NCBI GenBank assembly: GCA_965261315.1
Contig: CBDHDM010000016.1
Span: forward strand, 72,413-136,412
Origin: Endozoicomonas sp965261315
GTDB taxonomy: Bacteria; Pseudomonadota; Gammaproteobacteria; Pseudomonadales; Endozoicomonadaceae
DNA length: 64,000 nt
Direction of reading: 5' to 3'
Below the pieces are notes generated by a model, which saw nothing but the letters and a program-made list of their open reading frames with translations, was not told the origin of the DNA and did no database searches. The position numbers were made by a program, and so were the translations under genes. Below are positions 16,805 to 27,355 of the stretch, piece by piece; positions within the stretch are counted from its first letter, which is position 1, and each line of letters begins with the position of its first letter.

Positions 16805-18955
16805 ATGGATGTTACTGTAGATAGTGTTTGGGATTTTAACAATGTTGATGGGATATCTGATGGCTCCTATAGAGTGCTAAAGCTTTATTCTGAAATTGGT
16901 GAGTTTGTTATATTTAAGCTTTCAGAACAAAAGTCAATAACCCGGCCAATGTTATGTAGTCTCGAAGTATTTAAATTTGGATATAAAGAAAAAAGGATAA
17001 CAGAAAGTTCATATACGGTACCAGGTTATCTGTTGTTATCTGATATAGATATTCCAGAAAAGCACAGAAAAAAAAGGGATGAGAGGTTTCTTTTAATAAA
17101 ACCATTGCTAGAAGAAGACTGCTTTTATTTTGATTTGGCGTCAAAAACCAGAATTAAATCTATCGGAAAAAGAGCTAAAGACACGTCAGTCTATATACAA
17201 ACACTCTATCGAATATTAAATGACTATTGGGAGTATGGTCAGGATATATCCTCTTTAACTCCTGCGTTCAAGCTTCAGGGCGGTAAAGGAAAGTCACGTA
17301 TTGCTGGATCAAAGAAAAGGGGGGTGCCAGTAGAATCAAGAACTGGTGCTGTTGAGTTAGATGAAGGAATCAATATTACCGAAGAAGATAAAGTGAAAAT
17401 TATAAAGGGATTAAAAAAATATTATTTAAATAGTTCGGGTTTGAACCTGTCAAAAGCATATAAAAAAACTATTCTGGAATTCTATGCAACAGAAGTAACA
17501 GAGGCAGAAATCAATAACACTTTTGCAAAAATACCAAAAGAACATCAGTACAGATATTGGGCGGACAAGTTAACGAGTAAAGATGAAGAAATTAAAAGGC
17601 AGAGTGATGAGTCTTATTATCTGAGAAATAAGAGAGGCCTGTTAAGTAGTGCGGTACGAGATGCGCTAATACCGGGAGAGTGCTTTGAAATGGATGCAAC
17701 AGTTGCAGACATTCATATTGTATCAAAATTTAATAGGAATAAATGCTTGGGGCGTCCAATAATTTATCTGGTTATAGATAAAGCAAGTAGAATGATTGTT
17801 GGTGTTCATGTATCGATGGAATATGCTTCATGGAGAGCAGGTAGACAGGCTTTAATTAATTGTTTTACAAAAAAGAAATCATATTGTGAAAAATTTGGAA
17901 TAAACATTGTTGATAGTCAATGGCCTTGTTTTCATATTCCAAGAAGAATTTTATGTGATCGTGGAGAAATGATCTGTAAAAGTCCTGAGGAGTTAGTCGT
18001 TCCTCTAATGCAATTGGATATAGCTGCTCCATATCGTGCAGATATGAAAGGTATTGTAGAAAGAAGGTTTAAAATTTTAAATGATGAGGCGTTGCATAGT
18101 TTAATTGGTACAACCAAAGGTACTCATAGAATAAGGGGTGAAGATGATCCCCGAGCGAGGGCACAATATACAATTGATGAGGTTACAAAGAGAATGATTA
18201 AAGAAATTCTTAAGCATAATAGAAGCATATTTAAAAAGTTGCTAAAAGAAACTCCTTTGTTAATTGAGAACGACTTAGACCCAACACCGATAAATACTTG
18301 GAATATACATTTACTGAAGCATAGACACTCACTAAAAGTTGCAGACGAAGAAGAAGTCAGGGCGAAATTGTTACCTGCAGTAAAAGCATCCATGACAGGA
18401 GAAGGTATTTCATACAATGGAATGTATTATTCTTGTCAAAAAATGGAAGAGGAAAATTGGGCGTCAATCGCAAGATCAAAGGGGTGGTGGCCGCTAGAGG
18501 CCAGAGCTGATAGTGATAATAGCTCTTTTCTTTATGTCAGATTATCCCAAAACGGGGGGTTTACTAAGTGCTATTTATTGCCAAAGAGTAATATGCTTAG
18601 AGAGCTTTCAGCAGCAGATATTGACTATGTTCATGACTATCTGCAGCAGAAGGAGCAGCTTAATAAATTTACAATGGCAGATGTTTATGACCATAAAGAA
18701 AATCAAGAAGATGAGCGACGTGCAGCCCGTGAACAGAGGGCAGCACCAAAGAATGCAAAAAAATCAGACAAAATAAATGGTATGAACGATCGTAGAAAAG
18801 AAGCCATCGATCAGGAAAGGGAAGAAAGGTATGAAGCTGAGTCTATTTCTTCTACCTATGGAAATGTTGAGTCAGAAATTAACTCCACTAATTCAAAAAT
18901 GGAAGATGAAGATAAACTAAGTATGTTTAGTCGAAGAAGAAGGAACAGCCTTTAA
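16805..18955 (+). CDS. tnsB: TnsB DDE transposase
   Basis: The 716-residue transposase cuts and joins the 3' ends. The RNase H-like core carries the DDE triad Asp297 (FEMDATVAD), Asp385 (ILCDRGE) and Glu419 (KGIVERRF). Upstream lie the DNA-binding helix-turn-helix domains that recognise the end repeats. Downstream are a beta-barrel and a charged Glu/Arg/Lys-rich tail (about residues 640-716), which in Tn7-type systems contacts TnsC. The stop overlaps the tnsC start (TAATG). The gene is very AT-rich compared with the chromosomal genes around the element. Confidence 0.96.
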   Translation: MDVTVDSVWDFNNVDGISDGSYRVLKLYSEIGEFVIFKLSEQKSITRPMLCSLEVFKFGYKEKRITESSYTVPGYLLLSDIDIPEKHRKKRDERFLLIKPLLEEDCFYFDLASKTRIKSIGKRAKDTSVYIQTLYRILNDYWEYGQDISSLTPAFKLQGGKGKSRIAGSKKRGVPVESRTGAVELDEGINITEEDKVKIIKGLKKYYLNSSGLNLSKAYKKTILEFYATEVTEAEINNTFAKIPKEHQYRYWADKLTSKDEEIKRQSDESYYLRNKRGLLSSAVRDALIPGECFEMDATVADIHIVSKFNRNKCLGRPIIYLVIDKASRMIVGVHVSMEYASWRAGRQALINCFTKKKSYCEKFGINIVDSQWPCFHIPRRILCDRGEMICKSPEELVVPLMQLDIAAPYRADMKGIVERRFKILNDEALHSLIGTTKGTHRIRGEDDPRARAQYTIDEVTKRMIKEILKHNRSIFKKLLKETPLLIENDLDPTPINTWNIHLLKHRHSLKVADEEEVRAKLLPAVKASMTGEGISYNGMYYSCQKMEEENWASIARSKGWWPLEARADSDNSSFLYVRLSQNGGFTKCYLLPKSNMLRELSAADIDYVHDYLQQKEQLNKFTMADVYDHKENQEDERRAAREQRAAPKNAKKSDKINGMNDRRKEAIDQEREERYEAESISSTYGNVESEINSTNSKMEDEDKLSMFSRRRRNSL

Positions 18956-20406
18956 TGAAAGCCCTTGAAGCAATATACACGGAAGTTAATTTTCCTGATT
19001 TTCAGAACAACCCTCTTATTGAGGCTTTGCCTCCAAAGGTTTCTGATGAAAAAGTAACCAGGTTTTTGGAGTATTATCCAGAACATCAAGATAAAGAGCG
19101 CTTACTTGAAGCTCATGATCGAGTCGATTATTTGAGCAGGATAAAACAGTTAACTCAAGTACTTCCTATACATATTGATGTTTTCAGGATGATTGAGAGG
19201 ATTATTAAGGAAGGATACTCAGCGAAACATCCACTAAGCCCAACAACTCAGCACTATCTGACTTATTCGTTTGATGATGTCCCTGATGTTATACCATCAA
19301 CTGGTCCATTCGAGCCAAAAGGTACGGCTATTACTACATTGGGTGATAGCGGTGTAGGAAAAAGTCGATTACTCCATCGATGCTTGGGCTTTTTTCCTCA
19401 AGTTATTAAGCATAAATCTTACAAAGGAGATAAGTTAGATCTTGTTCAGGTAGTTTGGTTATACGTTCAGTGTTCCCATGACTCAAGTTTGAGAGGGTTT
19501 TGTCACGAAATACTTGACAGTCTGGATGAAGTGCTTGGCACTTCGACAACGCCTAAAACAACAATATCTACATTACTCAAGCAGATAGAGCAAAAGCTTA
19601 AGTCCAATTTTGTTGGAGTTTTAGTAATAGATGAAATTCAGGCCTTGAAGTTTGGAAGAACTGGGGGCCAAGATAATTTGCTCAAGTTTCTTCTTAATCT
19701 GATTAATAAATGCGGCATCCCAATCGTTTTTTCAGGAAATCTTGAGGCTAAAGCAACGATGCAACATGTTTTCAGAGTTGCCAGGCGTGCGGAAAGTGGA
19801 GGCTATGTTGAGATAGATAGGCTTCCTTATGACACCATGTGGAAGTTCTATGCTGAAGAGCTATGGGCACTACAATGGACTAATCCTAAAACTGATTATG
19901 ATGAAGCCCTATGTCGAGAGCTGCATAATCTGTCAACAGGCGTCTTTGATATTGCCTGTCGAATTTATCGTCAAGCTCAGCTGCTGGTGATTGGTTCTGA
20001 TGATGAAAGGATCACGAAAGAAGTTTTGGAAAGCGCTTATAATGGGAGCTGCAAACTAACAGATCCCGACCTAAGCATGTACAGACGCAGAATGGGAACA
20101 AATAATCAGCAGGGAACGACTACTAAGGATGTTGAAAGCAAAAACATTGCCTATAGTGGTAAGGTTAAAACATTGGAAAATCCCGACCCCAAGAAAATAA
20201 GAATAGCTGGAGATCTTACAAGACCTCAGCACCCTGAATTTTCTGAACGATTAATGGAACTTAAAAACTGTATTGATTTGTTTGATCGTATAGTTGATCC
20301 TGACTTACTGAGGAGCTCCCTAGATGAAGGGGATCAGAAACAATTTTTGATCAGTAAGGATATATTGTGTCCTGATCCGTTGTCTTTCTTTGAATCGATG
20401 AAATAG
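18955..20406 (+). CDS. tnsC: TnsC AAA+ ATPase, transposition regulator
   Basis: The 483-residue AAA+ protein has Walker A GDSGVGKS at residues 130-137 and Walker B VLVIDEIQAL at about 222-231. In the family it polymerises on target DNA, links the TniQ target selector to TnsAB, and confers target immunity. About 100 N-terminal residues and a C-terminal region after 380 fall outside the ATPase core, as in TnsC of Tn7. It is translationally coupled to tnsB and lies 55 bp before tnsD. Confidence 0.95.
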   Translation: MKALEAIYTEVNFPDFQNNPLIEALPPKVSDEKVTRFLEYYPEHQDKERLLEAHDRVDYLSRIKQLTQVLPIHIDVFRMIERIIKEGYSAKHPLSPTTQHYLTYSFDDVPDVIPSTGPFEPKGTAITTLGDSGVGKSRLLHRCLGFFPQVIKHKSYKGDKLDLVQVVWLYVQCSHDSSLRGFCHEILDSLDEVLGTSTTPKTTISTLLKQIEQKLKSNFVGVLVIDEIQALKFGRTGGQDNLLKFLLNLINKCGIPIVFSGNLEAKATMQHVFRVARRAESGGYVEIDRLPYDTMWKFYAEELWALQWTNPKTDYDEALCRELHNLSTGVFDIACRIYRQAQLLVIGSDDERITKEVLESAYNGSCKLTDPDLSMYRRRMGTNNQQGTTTKDVESKNIAYSGKVKTLENPDPKKIRIAGDLTRPQHPEFSERLMELKNCIDLFDRIVDPDLLRSSLDEGDQKQFLISKDILCPDPLSFFESMK

Positions 20407-20461
20407 AAAATAGATTAAATAAAAATTCAAATCATAGGCAAGAACAAGGAGTCGTTCGTCT

Positions 20462-21946
20462 ATGAAAATACCAAAATGTTTTCCTGGTGAACTAGTGTTC
20501 AGCAGGATTATCAGGCACTTTATTCAAAGTGGCATGACGTCAACTGATTATCTCGAGTGGATCTTTGGGACAAGAAAGGTCAGTATTCATCCAGTGTTGA
20601 CCTGTGATTTAGAGACTATATCTCAATTCACTAAAGAGGATGTTGAAACGCTGTTGTTTCAACAGACAACAGCTCCATTATTTCTTACTTTTATGTCGAG
20701 TCAGACTGCTGATTTAAAACGGCTAATGGCTTCTGGGGATAGTAGTAAAGCGCTGAGAATATGCCACTATCACAAATTCAGTCATGGAACAGGGTTAAGC
20801 CTGGAATATTGTTCTCTCTGCGCAAGGGAGGATATACAAAACCAAGGAGTCGCTTATTGGCATCGCGAGCACCAAATTCCGGGAGTCAATGCCTGCTCAG
20901 TTCATGGAACACTGTTGAATATTGAGCCTATTGCAGAAAGACAGCGTCTTAATGAATCACTCCTTCCTGTTTTTAGCAAAAATGTAAAGTACGCCTCAGA
21001 AAAAGAAGTTGAGTTCGCAATTTTCTCTAAAGATATTCTTACTTATTTCAGTGATTCAAATAAAAGTCTGGAACTATCAATTTATAAAAGTGAGCTTGCT
21101 GTACAGGGGTATATATCAAATCATGGTAGAGTGCGTAGGAAAAAGTTGATGAATGATTTTTTTGTATATTCGAAACAGTTTCCTAAGATAGACCCTATCT
21201 ATTTCCCGAAAAATGAGAAAGATTATAAATATTTCTCATTCTTGCTATCTGGTATTGGTAATCAACATCCATTTAAATATCTGTCTCTGGGATTCTGGCT
21301 TTTTCGGAAACTGGATAAATTGCTGACAGTCAGAAAAGTTAAACCAAGGAAGAAAGGAATTAAAATATCAAAACTGCATAAAGAAATCAGAGTTAGAAAA
21401 AAGATACAAACTTCAGGTAAAGAGATCAAAATAACCGAGTCTGTCAAGCAGCAGATATTTATCATGGCAAAACGTGGCTTTCATCGAGCTGCGATTGCAA
21501 AGCGATTCGATATTTCAGCAGGTAGTGTAGAGCATGAAATTTCCCAACATCCAGGAATGGTGGAGCACCGCAAACGCTGTAAATTTGAATCCAGGAGAAG
21601 ACGCTACCGGCTACAGATTATCCGTTTTCGGCAATCACAACCGCAGGCATTACGTAAAGACATCCGAAAGGCTCATGATGCGGCATATATCTGGCTCTAT
21701 CACTACGATCATCAATGGCTTGAACAGGTACTCCCCAAAGCAACCAGGCCAAAACCGAAGGGAAGGGTAGACTGGGAACTTCGGGATCGTGAGCTTGTGG
21801 ATAAAGTCCGGCGTCTGATGGAACAACATCAGGGGCGCCTTACCCGTACCAAACTGGATAACCTATTAGGCGGCCGTGGCTGGATGATCAAGCAACAAAA
21901 GAAGCTCCCCAGAACGATGAGAGTCTATAACGATTTAAAAAAGTAA
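20462..21946 (+). CDS. tnsD: TnsD (long TniQ-family target selector, probable yhiN-site binder)
   Basis: The 494-residue protein has a TniQ domain at the N-terminus (CFPGELVFSRIIRHF) with a CCCH zinc site: Cys117, Cys120, Cys145 and His148, embedded in AYWHREHQIPGVNAC. The long C-terminal part (about 290-494) is basic and helical, with a helix-turn-helix-like region (RGFHRAAIAKRFDIS) and QPQALRKDIRKAH typical of TnsD proteins that recognise a fixed chromosomal site. Because the element sits exactly behind yhiN, this protein most likely binds the yhiN 3' end; that assignment is inference. Confidence 0.93.
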   Translation: MKIPKCFPGELVFSRIIRHFIQSGMTSTDYLEWIFGTRKVSIHPVLTCDLETISQFTKEDVETLLFQQTTAPLFLTFMSSQTADLKRLMASGDSSKALRICHYHKFSHGTGLSLEYCSLCAREDIQNQGVAYWHREHQIPGVNACSVHGTLLNIEPIAERQRLNESLLPVFSKNVKYASEKEVEFAIFSKDILTYFSDSNKSLELSIYKSELAVQGYISNHGRVRRKKLMNDFFVYSKQFPKIDPIYFPKNEKDYKYFSFLLSGIGNQHPFKYLSLGFWLFRKLDKLLTVRKVKPRKKGIKISKLHKEIRVRKKIQTSGKEIKITESVKQQIFIMAKRGFHRAAIAKRFDISAGSVEHEISQHPGMVEHRKRCKFESRRRRYRLQIIRFRQSQPQALRKDIRKAHDAAYIWLYHYDHQWLEQVLPKATRPKPKGRVDWELRDRELVDKVRRLMEQHQGRLTRTKLDNLLGGRGWMIKQQKKLPRTMRVYNDLKK

Positions 21947-22078
21947 TTTCAATAAACCTTTCTCTATATCGAGCCCAAATTTGCACACTTGCTTCTTAAA
22001 AGAGCATAATGCCTCATTTATGAAGCATAACGGCACTGATTGCTATCAGTAAGTTTTTATACAGGGCACTGCTACACC

Positions 22079-22312
22079 ATGATCCGAGTCCTGCTGAAAC
22101 AGAAGCTCGATGAAAAATCTTTCAAGATGAAGCGTCCTATACCGCTCAGTGAAGTTGCTGAAATTACCGGTATTAGTCGTGCGACTCTGAATCGTATCGC
22201 TAATGTTCCAGGATATAAGACAAACACCGAAATTATAAGCCTTCTTTGTGGGTATTTTGACTGCTCGCCTGGTGATCTACTTCTAAGACTTCCAGAAGAA
22301 GCTGAGGAGTAA
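22079..22312 (+). CDS. Small Cro/CI-type HTH protein at the head of the BREX locus
   Basis: The 77-residue protein consists of little more than an XRE-type helix-turn-helix: PLSEVAEITGISRATLNRI (about residues 20-38), followed by SLLCGYFDCSPGDLL. I place the start at ATG 22079; an upstream in-frame TTG is not preferred. It ends 2 bp before brxA, so it is the first gene of the defence operon and the likely local regulator of BREX expression. It is not the larger WYL-type BrxR. The 130-bp region upstream has a repeated GCATAA element that could be its operator. Confidence 0.8.
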   Translation: MIRVLLKQKLDEKSFKMKRPIPLSEVAEITGISRATLNRIANVPGYKTNTEIISLLCGYFDCSPGDLLLRLPEEAEE

Positions 22313-22314
22313 TT

Positions 22315-22920
22315 ATGCCTAATCCATATCCAGCGAATTTTACCAAGGCTTCTTTACTGGTGCCTGAAAGCAGAATAATTGCTGGACTGCTCTTGCAGGA
22401 TTTGTCAGTGGCGGAATGGAAACAGCAAATCGAGAATGAAAATGTTCTGCAACGACGTACAAAAAACAGCGCTAAAACTGCTGCGGGTCTTATCAAAAGC
22501 CGATTAATGACTATGGATCATGGTCTATGGGAGCTTGTATATGCAGGCAGTAAAGAGCTCGCAACTCAGGCGGTATTAGGCGCAACGGTAAAGTTTTCAC
22601 CTTTGTTGGGTGACTACCTGCAATATGTCTATCAGAGGGAGCGAAAGCAGTTTGCTGACCATTTACGTCCATCGTCATGGGACTTATTTATTGCGGACTG
22701 CCACAACAGGATTCCCGACTTGCCCGTGCGATCAGAGAGTACTCAGGCAAAGCTAAAGCAGAATGCTTTTCGGATAATGGCTGAAGCCAGTTTGATTGAT
22801 AATACCAAAGACATGTCGATTCGACATTTAGTTCTTGCACCTGAACTTGAAAGATATCTGGTCAGAAAGCAGGAAAAGTATGTGCTGCGTTGTTTGTTAC
22901 CAGAAGGACACACTTTATGA
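22315..22920 (+). CDS. brxA: BREX protein BrxA (DUF1819)
   Basis: The 201-residue protein matches the length and character of BrxA: an N-terminal stretch (NFTKASLLVPESRIIAGLLL) followed by a helical, DNA-binding NusB-like fold. It is the first conserved gene of type I BREX loci and is needed for phage exclusion in studied systems, although its precise activity is unresolved. Its stop TGA overlaps the ATG of brxB (ATGA). Confidence 0.9.
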   Translation: MPNPYPANFTKASLLVPESRIIAGLLLQDLSVAEWKQQIENENVLQRRTKNSAKTAAGLIKSRLMTMDHGLWELVYAGSKELATQAVLGATVKFSPLLGDYLQYVYQRERKQFADHLRPSSWDLFIADCHNRIPDLPVRSESTQAKLKQNAFRIMAEASLIDNTKDMSIRHLVLAPELERYLVRKQEKYVLRCLLPEGHTL

Positions 22921-23511
22921 ACAAATGCAGCAGTACCAGGCTGCAAGAACGCCTGAATCTTATTTTGCCAAAGATAACCAGTGATAGCTTCCTGAGAAGT
23001 GAGCGCCTGGGCAATGAGATACCATTTTATGCATTTGATTATCCTCCGGAGAAGGAGACGACAGTCAATGAATATGTTGAATTCCTGCTGCCGAAGCTGC
23101 ATAAGAAGCTGCCCGGGCATCTGTGTGTTACATATCAATTTGTTACAGCTGGCACTGGATACCATAAATAGCCGCAAAGGTAATATTTATGAGTCTGCGC
23201 TCAAAATGCAGGCTGCAAAAGGTGATGCTTATGTATTCAAGGCGTTGAGTGCCGCTCTTGAAGCAAACAAAGTGGCATCAGAGCTGGCTGAACAGGCACA
23301 AAGTATTGATGCTGGCATGGTTTTGATCACAGGTGTTGGTAGTGCTTACCCATTGATCCGTACCCATCATTTATTACACGCACTTCATGCCAGAATGGGG
23401 CAAACGCCTCTTATTGTTTTTTACCCGGGGCGTTATACAGGGCAAGGCCTGAGTCTCTTTGGTTTATTGCCAGACAAACCCTACTATCGTGCTTTTCGTC
23501 TTGTGGATTGA
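22917..23511 (+). pseudogene. brxB: BREX protein BrxB (DUF1788), frameshifted
   Basis: The frame from ATG 22917 gives a BrxB N-terminus (SERLGNEIPFYAFDYPPE) but stops at 23171. The rest of BrxB (LHINLLQLALDTI, then ITGVGSAYPLIRTHHLLHAL and FYPGRYTGQGLSLFG) continues in another frame to 23511. The break lies in a short GT repeat at about 23122-23128; restoring one missing GT would join the parts into a protein of about 199 residues, the normal BrxB length. It may be a true mutation or a consensus error. A functional BrxB is normally required in type I BREX. Confidence 0.85.
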
Positions 23512-23530
23512 TGTTTAAAGGGATACTGCA

Positions 23531-26500
23531 GTGAATATAGAAGCGTTATTTGAGAAACCCATAGCCCGGAATATTAACGGGGTTATCAAGGCGGACCAGA
23601 CTGACACTGACTCCATCTGGCAGGAGCTGGAAGAATATGTGATCACCAGGGAGCTGGATACTCATCTAAGACGTTTTCTGGAAGCTTACCTTAATGCCAT
23701 TGATCACCCTAATGACCCGGCAGTTGCGGGCAAGGTTGGCGTGTGGGTATCCGGTTTCTTTGGCTCTGGTAAATCACACTTCATTAAAATTCTGTCCTAT
23801 TTATTAGAGAACCGGGTTATAGAGCGGTTTAACCCACAAACAAAGAGCAAAGAAAGTCGAACTCCCCTGGAGTTTTTTAAAGAAAAAATAACCGACAGTA
23901 TGCTGGCCATGGATATTACCCGTGCGGTAGAAAGTCCGGCAGAAGTCATCCTTTTTAATATCGATAGCCGCGCTGACAATACGGGCGGGAGAGACTCAAT
24001 TCTCAGAGTATTTCTGAAGGTTTTTAATGAAAAACTGGGGTTCAGCCCAGACCATCCTACCATTGCCCATCTTGAGCGTTTTCTGGATCGACAGGGTAAG
24101 CTTCAGCACTTTCATCAGGCATTCCTGAAACACAGTGAGATGGAGTGGGTTGAAAACCGGGATAATTATATTTTTCATAATGAGGCTTTAGGAGCAGCGC
24201 TCTCTGAGGTGACCGGGCAAACCATTACCGATGCTTTAACCTGGCTTGAGCGATTCGAGGAGGACTTTGCACTCTCTGTTGAAAGCTTTTGTGGCTGGGT
24301 GCGGGAGTATCTGGATACGAAGCCGGCAGGGCATAAAATTCTCTTTTTGGTGGATGAGATTGGTCAGTATATTGGTCAGGATACACATCTGATGTTAAAC
24401 CTTCAGACCATCACAGAAAATCTTGGCACCATCTGCGGGGGACGTGCCTGGGTGATCGTCACCTCTCAAGAAGATATTGATGCGGTTGTTGGTGAAGTTC
24501 GGGCCTCTAAAGCGAATGACTTCTCCAAGATTCAGGGACGCTTCAGTACTCGGCTTTCACTCTCCAGTGGAAATGTAGATGAAGTAATCCAGAAGCGGAT
24601 TCTGGGTAAAACAAGGCAGGCAAAGGATTTACTGACTCAGGAATACCGCAATAAGGCGGATATTCTGAAAAATCAGCTCAGTTTTACCAATGTCGGCATG
24701 ACCTTTAAAGCCTATGCCGATGAAGACGACTTTGTCAGCACATACCCGTTTGCTCCTTATCAGTTCCAGCTGGTTCAAAAAGTATTTGAAAGTATTCGTA
24801 AGGCGGGTGCTACAGGTTTACACCTTGCCCGCGGTGAGCGATCCATGCTGAATGCGTTTCAGGGTGCTGCGCAACAGTTGGCCAGAGAAGGCAAGGCTAT
24901 TGGAGTAATGGTGCCTCTCTATCGTTTCTACCCATCAATTGAGAGCTTTCTGGAAGGCGTTGTAAAGTCGACCATTGATAACGCTAATCGAAACAGCTCC
25001 CTCAAGCCCTTTGATGCAGATTTGCTGAAGACACTGTTTCTGATTCGTTACGTTGATGAAATCAAGGGCAATATTGATAATCTGGTTACCCTGTTTGTTG
25101 ATGAGATAGATGCTGATCGCCTGAGTATCAAGAAAGAAATAGAAGCCAGCCTTGTGCGTCTTGAAGGTGAAACGCTGATCAACCGCAGCGGTGATAACTA
25201 CACATTCCTGACCAATGAAGAGCAGGATGTAAACCGGGAGATCAAGGATGTAGATCTGGGCCCCGGCGAAGATACCGGTATGCTCAGTGAAATCCTTTTC
25301 AGTGATGTACTGGAAGATCTGAGAAAGTTTCGGCACCCGCTGACCGGTAAAGACTTCACAGTCAATAGAAACTGTGATGGCATTCCCTATGGAGCACGCT
25401 CAGAGGGGGGGCTTGAGTTAAAAGTTGTATCCTCTCTTGCTGATGACTATGACTTCTTTGATGAAAGCCGCTGCATTCTCACTTCACAGGAGGGGCGGGG
25501 GCAAATCGTTGTGCGACTGGATGATGACCAGCAGCTGATGCAGGAAATCCGTATCTTCCTGCAAACGGATAAATATATTGGTCGCAAGAATGATGATAGC
25601 GCCAGCCTGACCCAGAAACGCATATACAGCGACCGTGCCGAGGAGAATCGAGAGCGCCGGGAGCGAATTATAACGGGCTTAAAACAGCTCTGGTCTGAAG
25701 CAACCTTTACCATTGCGGGCCAGCTGTGGACAAACAACAGTGAGCATGCCAGAACCGCATTGACCAAAGCACTGGACTACCTGGTAGCCAATACGTTTAC
25801 CAAACTGTCGCTGCTATCAAAGCCAAACGGTAATCCACAGCAGGAGGTCAGTGCCATCCTGAGCACACCGGTCAGTGAGGGCTTTGATTTCGAGGGAGGG
25901 GAGAGTCATTCACAGGCTTTGGATGAAGTACGTCGGTTTATTGAACTTTCCACCGGTGCCAGTCGTCTGGTGATACTCCATAGCCTGGTTGAAGAAAAAT
26001 TCGGTCTTCACCCCTATGGTTGGCCGAGCTGGGAAACCATGCTGCTTATAGCCAGACTATTAATGGCGGGTGAAATCACTCTGGTAATGGACAGTATGGC
26101 CATGACGCCAGACCAGGTGCGTGAGGCGATTCAAACCCCCAACAAATGGCGACGTATTCAAGTCGTCAAGCGAAAAAACGTCAATAGCGCCATTCTTCAA
26201 CAGGCGCGGAATCTGGTTCGTGATGTATTTGGTAAAATGCCTTCTGAAAGCGAAGAGGCCATTCATGCGGAGCTAGGGGAGGGACTTGATGGATGGAGAC
26301 GGGAACTGGCGGAGTGGAATGCCATGGCCAGCAGTGGCCAATACCCGGGTGAAGAAAGCATTACTGAACTGCTCATTATCGTCAATAAGCTTCTGACCAT
26401 GACTGACAGCTATGAGCGCATCAGCAAGTTTGTTGGTGATCGGGCACAATGGCTTGAACTGTCTGAACTTCACAGTGAGCTTCATTATTTCTACAACAGT

Positions 26501-27247
26501 CAAAAGCCGGTTTGGGAACGTCTGCAGAATACGCTTCGCACATTAGAACCTAACCTGCAGGAGCTGGAAAAATTGCCAGAGGCTGCCGCAGCGCTTAAGA
26601 AAATGGCCGGCATCCTGAAAGCGACATCGCCTTATGACCTGCTCAGCAGTGCAGACAACCTGATCCAGACCGCCAGTCGTATCAACAGTGAACTGGTTGG
26701 AGAAAAGAAAAGCCATGCACTGAAGCGGGTCGATGAACGAATAGCAAGAGTCAACACTGAACTCGAACAGGCGATTGCAACAGACCAGTTAAAGAACCAG
26801 TGTCTCTACCCCTTGCAGCAGCTACGCCAGCGACTGGAGAACATGGTCAGTGTTGCGCACATCTTTCAGGCTCAGACTCAGGCCAAAGACCTTCAGGAGC
26901 AAGCCATCGACCTGATTGATGCAGCGGTTGAAGAAGCCAAAAAGGCTGAAATTATGCGACAGGCGGCTGTGGCCCTTGCTCAACATGACGCCCATGAAGC
27001 TGCCAAAAAGGCAAAGGCAGAAGGTAAAGAGCCAGAACCGATTCCAAAGAAATCTGAAATACAGCAGGAAACCTATCATCCCCAGGTGATGGTTGCCCCT
27101 AAAAAGCGCTGCAAAATCAGCCCTCGTGCACTGACGGATGGCAAAGTCTATCTGGAATATGAATCTGAGATGGACGAGTTTCTCGACAAGCTCAGGGCAG
27201 AGATGCAGCAGGCTCTGGACAGAAACGAAAGAATTGAGATTATTTAA
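23531..27247 (+). CDS. brxC: BREX ATPase BrxC (PglY-like)
   Basis: The 1238-residue protein is the large P-loop ATPase of BREX. Its Walker A-type motif is GFFGSGKSHF near residue 78, and the acidic Walker B-like ILFLVDEIGQYIG follows near residue 272. The N-terminal block (ALFEKPIARNINGVIKADQ) is characteristic of BrxC/PglY. The C-terminal third is a long charged helical region, probably coiled coil. A GTG start with AAGGGA upstream is used. The gene appears intact and spans the full expected length of about 1200 residues. Confidence 0.94.
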   Translation: MNIEALFEKPIARNINGVIKADQTDTDSIWQELEEYVITRELDTHLRRFLEAYLNAIDHPNDPAVAGKVGVWVSGFFGSGKSHFIKILSYLLENRVIERFNPQTKSKESRTPLEFFKEKITDSMLAMDITRAVESPAEVILFNIDSRADNTGGRDSILRVFLKVFNEKLGFSPDHPTIAHLERFLDRQGKLQHFHQAFLKHSEMEWVENRDNYIFHNEALGAALSEVTGQTITDALTWLERFEEDFALSVESFCGWVREYLDTKPAGHKILFLVDEIGQYIGQDTHLMLNLQTITENLGTICGGRAWVIVTSQEDIDAVVGEVRASKANDFSKIQGRFSTRLSLSSGNVDEVIQKRILGKTRQAKDLLTQEYRNKADILKNQLSFTNVGMTFKAYADEDDFVSTYPFAPYQFQLVQKVFESIRKAGATGLHLARGERSMLNAFQGAAQQLAREGKAIGVMVPLYRFYPSIESFLEGVVKSTIDNANRNSSLKPFDADLLKTLFLIRYVDEIKGNIDNLVTLFVDEIDADRLSIKKEIEASLVRLEGETLINRSGDNYTFLTNEEQDVNREIKDVDLGPGEDTGMLSEILFSDVLEDLRKFRHPLTGKDFTVNRNCDGIPYGARSEGGLELKVVSSLADDYDFFDESRCILTSQEGRGQIVVRLDDDQQLMQEIRIFLQTDKYIGRKNDDSASLTQKRIYSDRAEENRERRERIITGLKQLWSEATFTIAGQLWTNNSEHARTALTKALDYLVANTFTKLSLLSKPNGNPQQEVSAILSTPVSEGFDFEGGESHSQALDEVRRFIELSTGASRLVILHSLVEEKFGLHPYGWPSWETMLLIARLLMAGEITLVMDSMAMTPDQVREAIQTPNKWRRIQVVKRKNVNSAILQQARNLVRDVFGKMPSESEEAIHAELGEGLDGWRRELAEWNAMASSGQYPGEESITELLIIVNKLLTMTDSYERISKFVGDRAQWLELSELHSELHYFYNSQKPVWERLQNTLRTLEPNLQELEKLPEAAAALKKMAGILKATSPYDLLSSADNLIQTASRINSELVGEKKSHALKRVDERIARVNTELEQAIATDQLKNQCLYPLQQLRQRLENMVSVAHIFQAQTQAKDLQEQAIDLIDAAVEEAKKAEIMRQAAVALAQHDAHEAAKKAKAEGKEPEPIPKKSEIQQETYHPQVMVAPKKRCKISPRALTDGKVYLEYESEMDEFLDKLRAEMQQALDRNERIEII

Positions 27248-27355
27248 CGACTCTGTTCTTCTATTATTTGTTATGCCTCAATCTCGCTCCCATGCTAATG
27301 CCCATAGCGAATATGTTTTTGTGGCAGTGTGTGGGAGCAAAACAGAATCCTGGTT

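Noticed and set aside
21947..22078. Guide RNA or CRISPR-like RNA between tnsD and the BREX genes
   Set aside because: Only a loose GCATAA direct repeat is present, with no cas genes in the element and no defined RNA fold.
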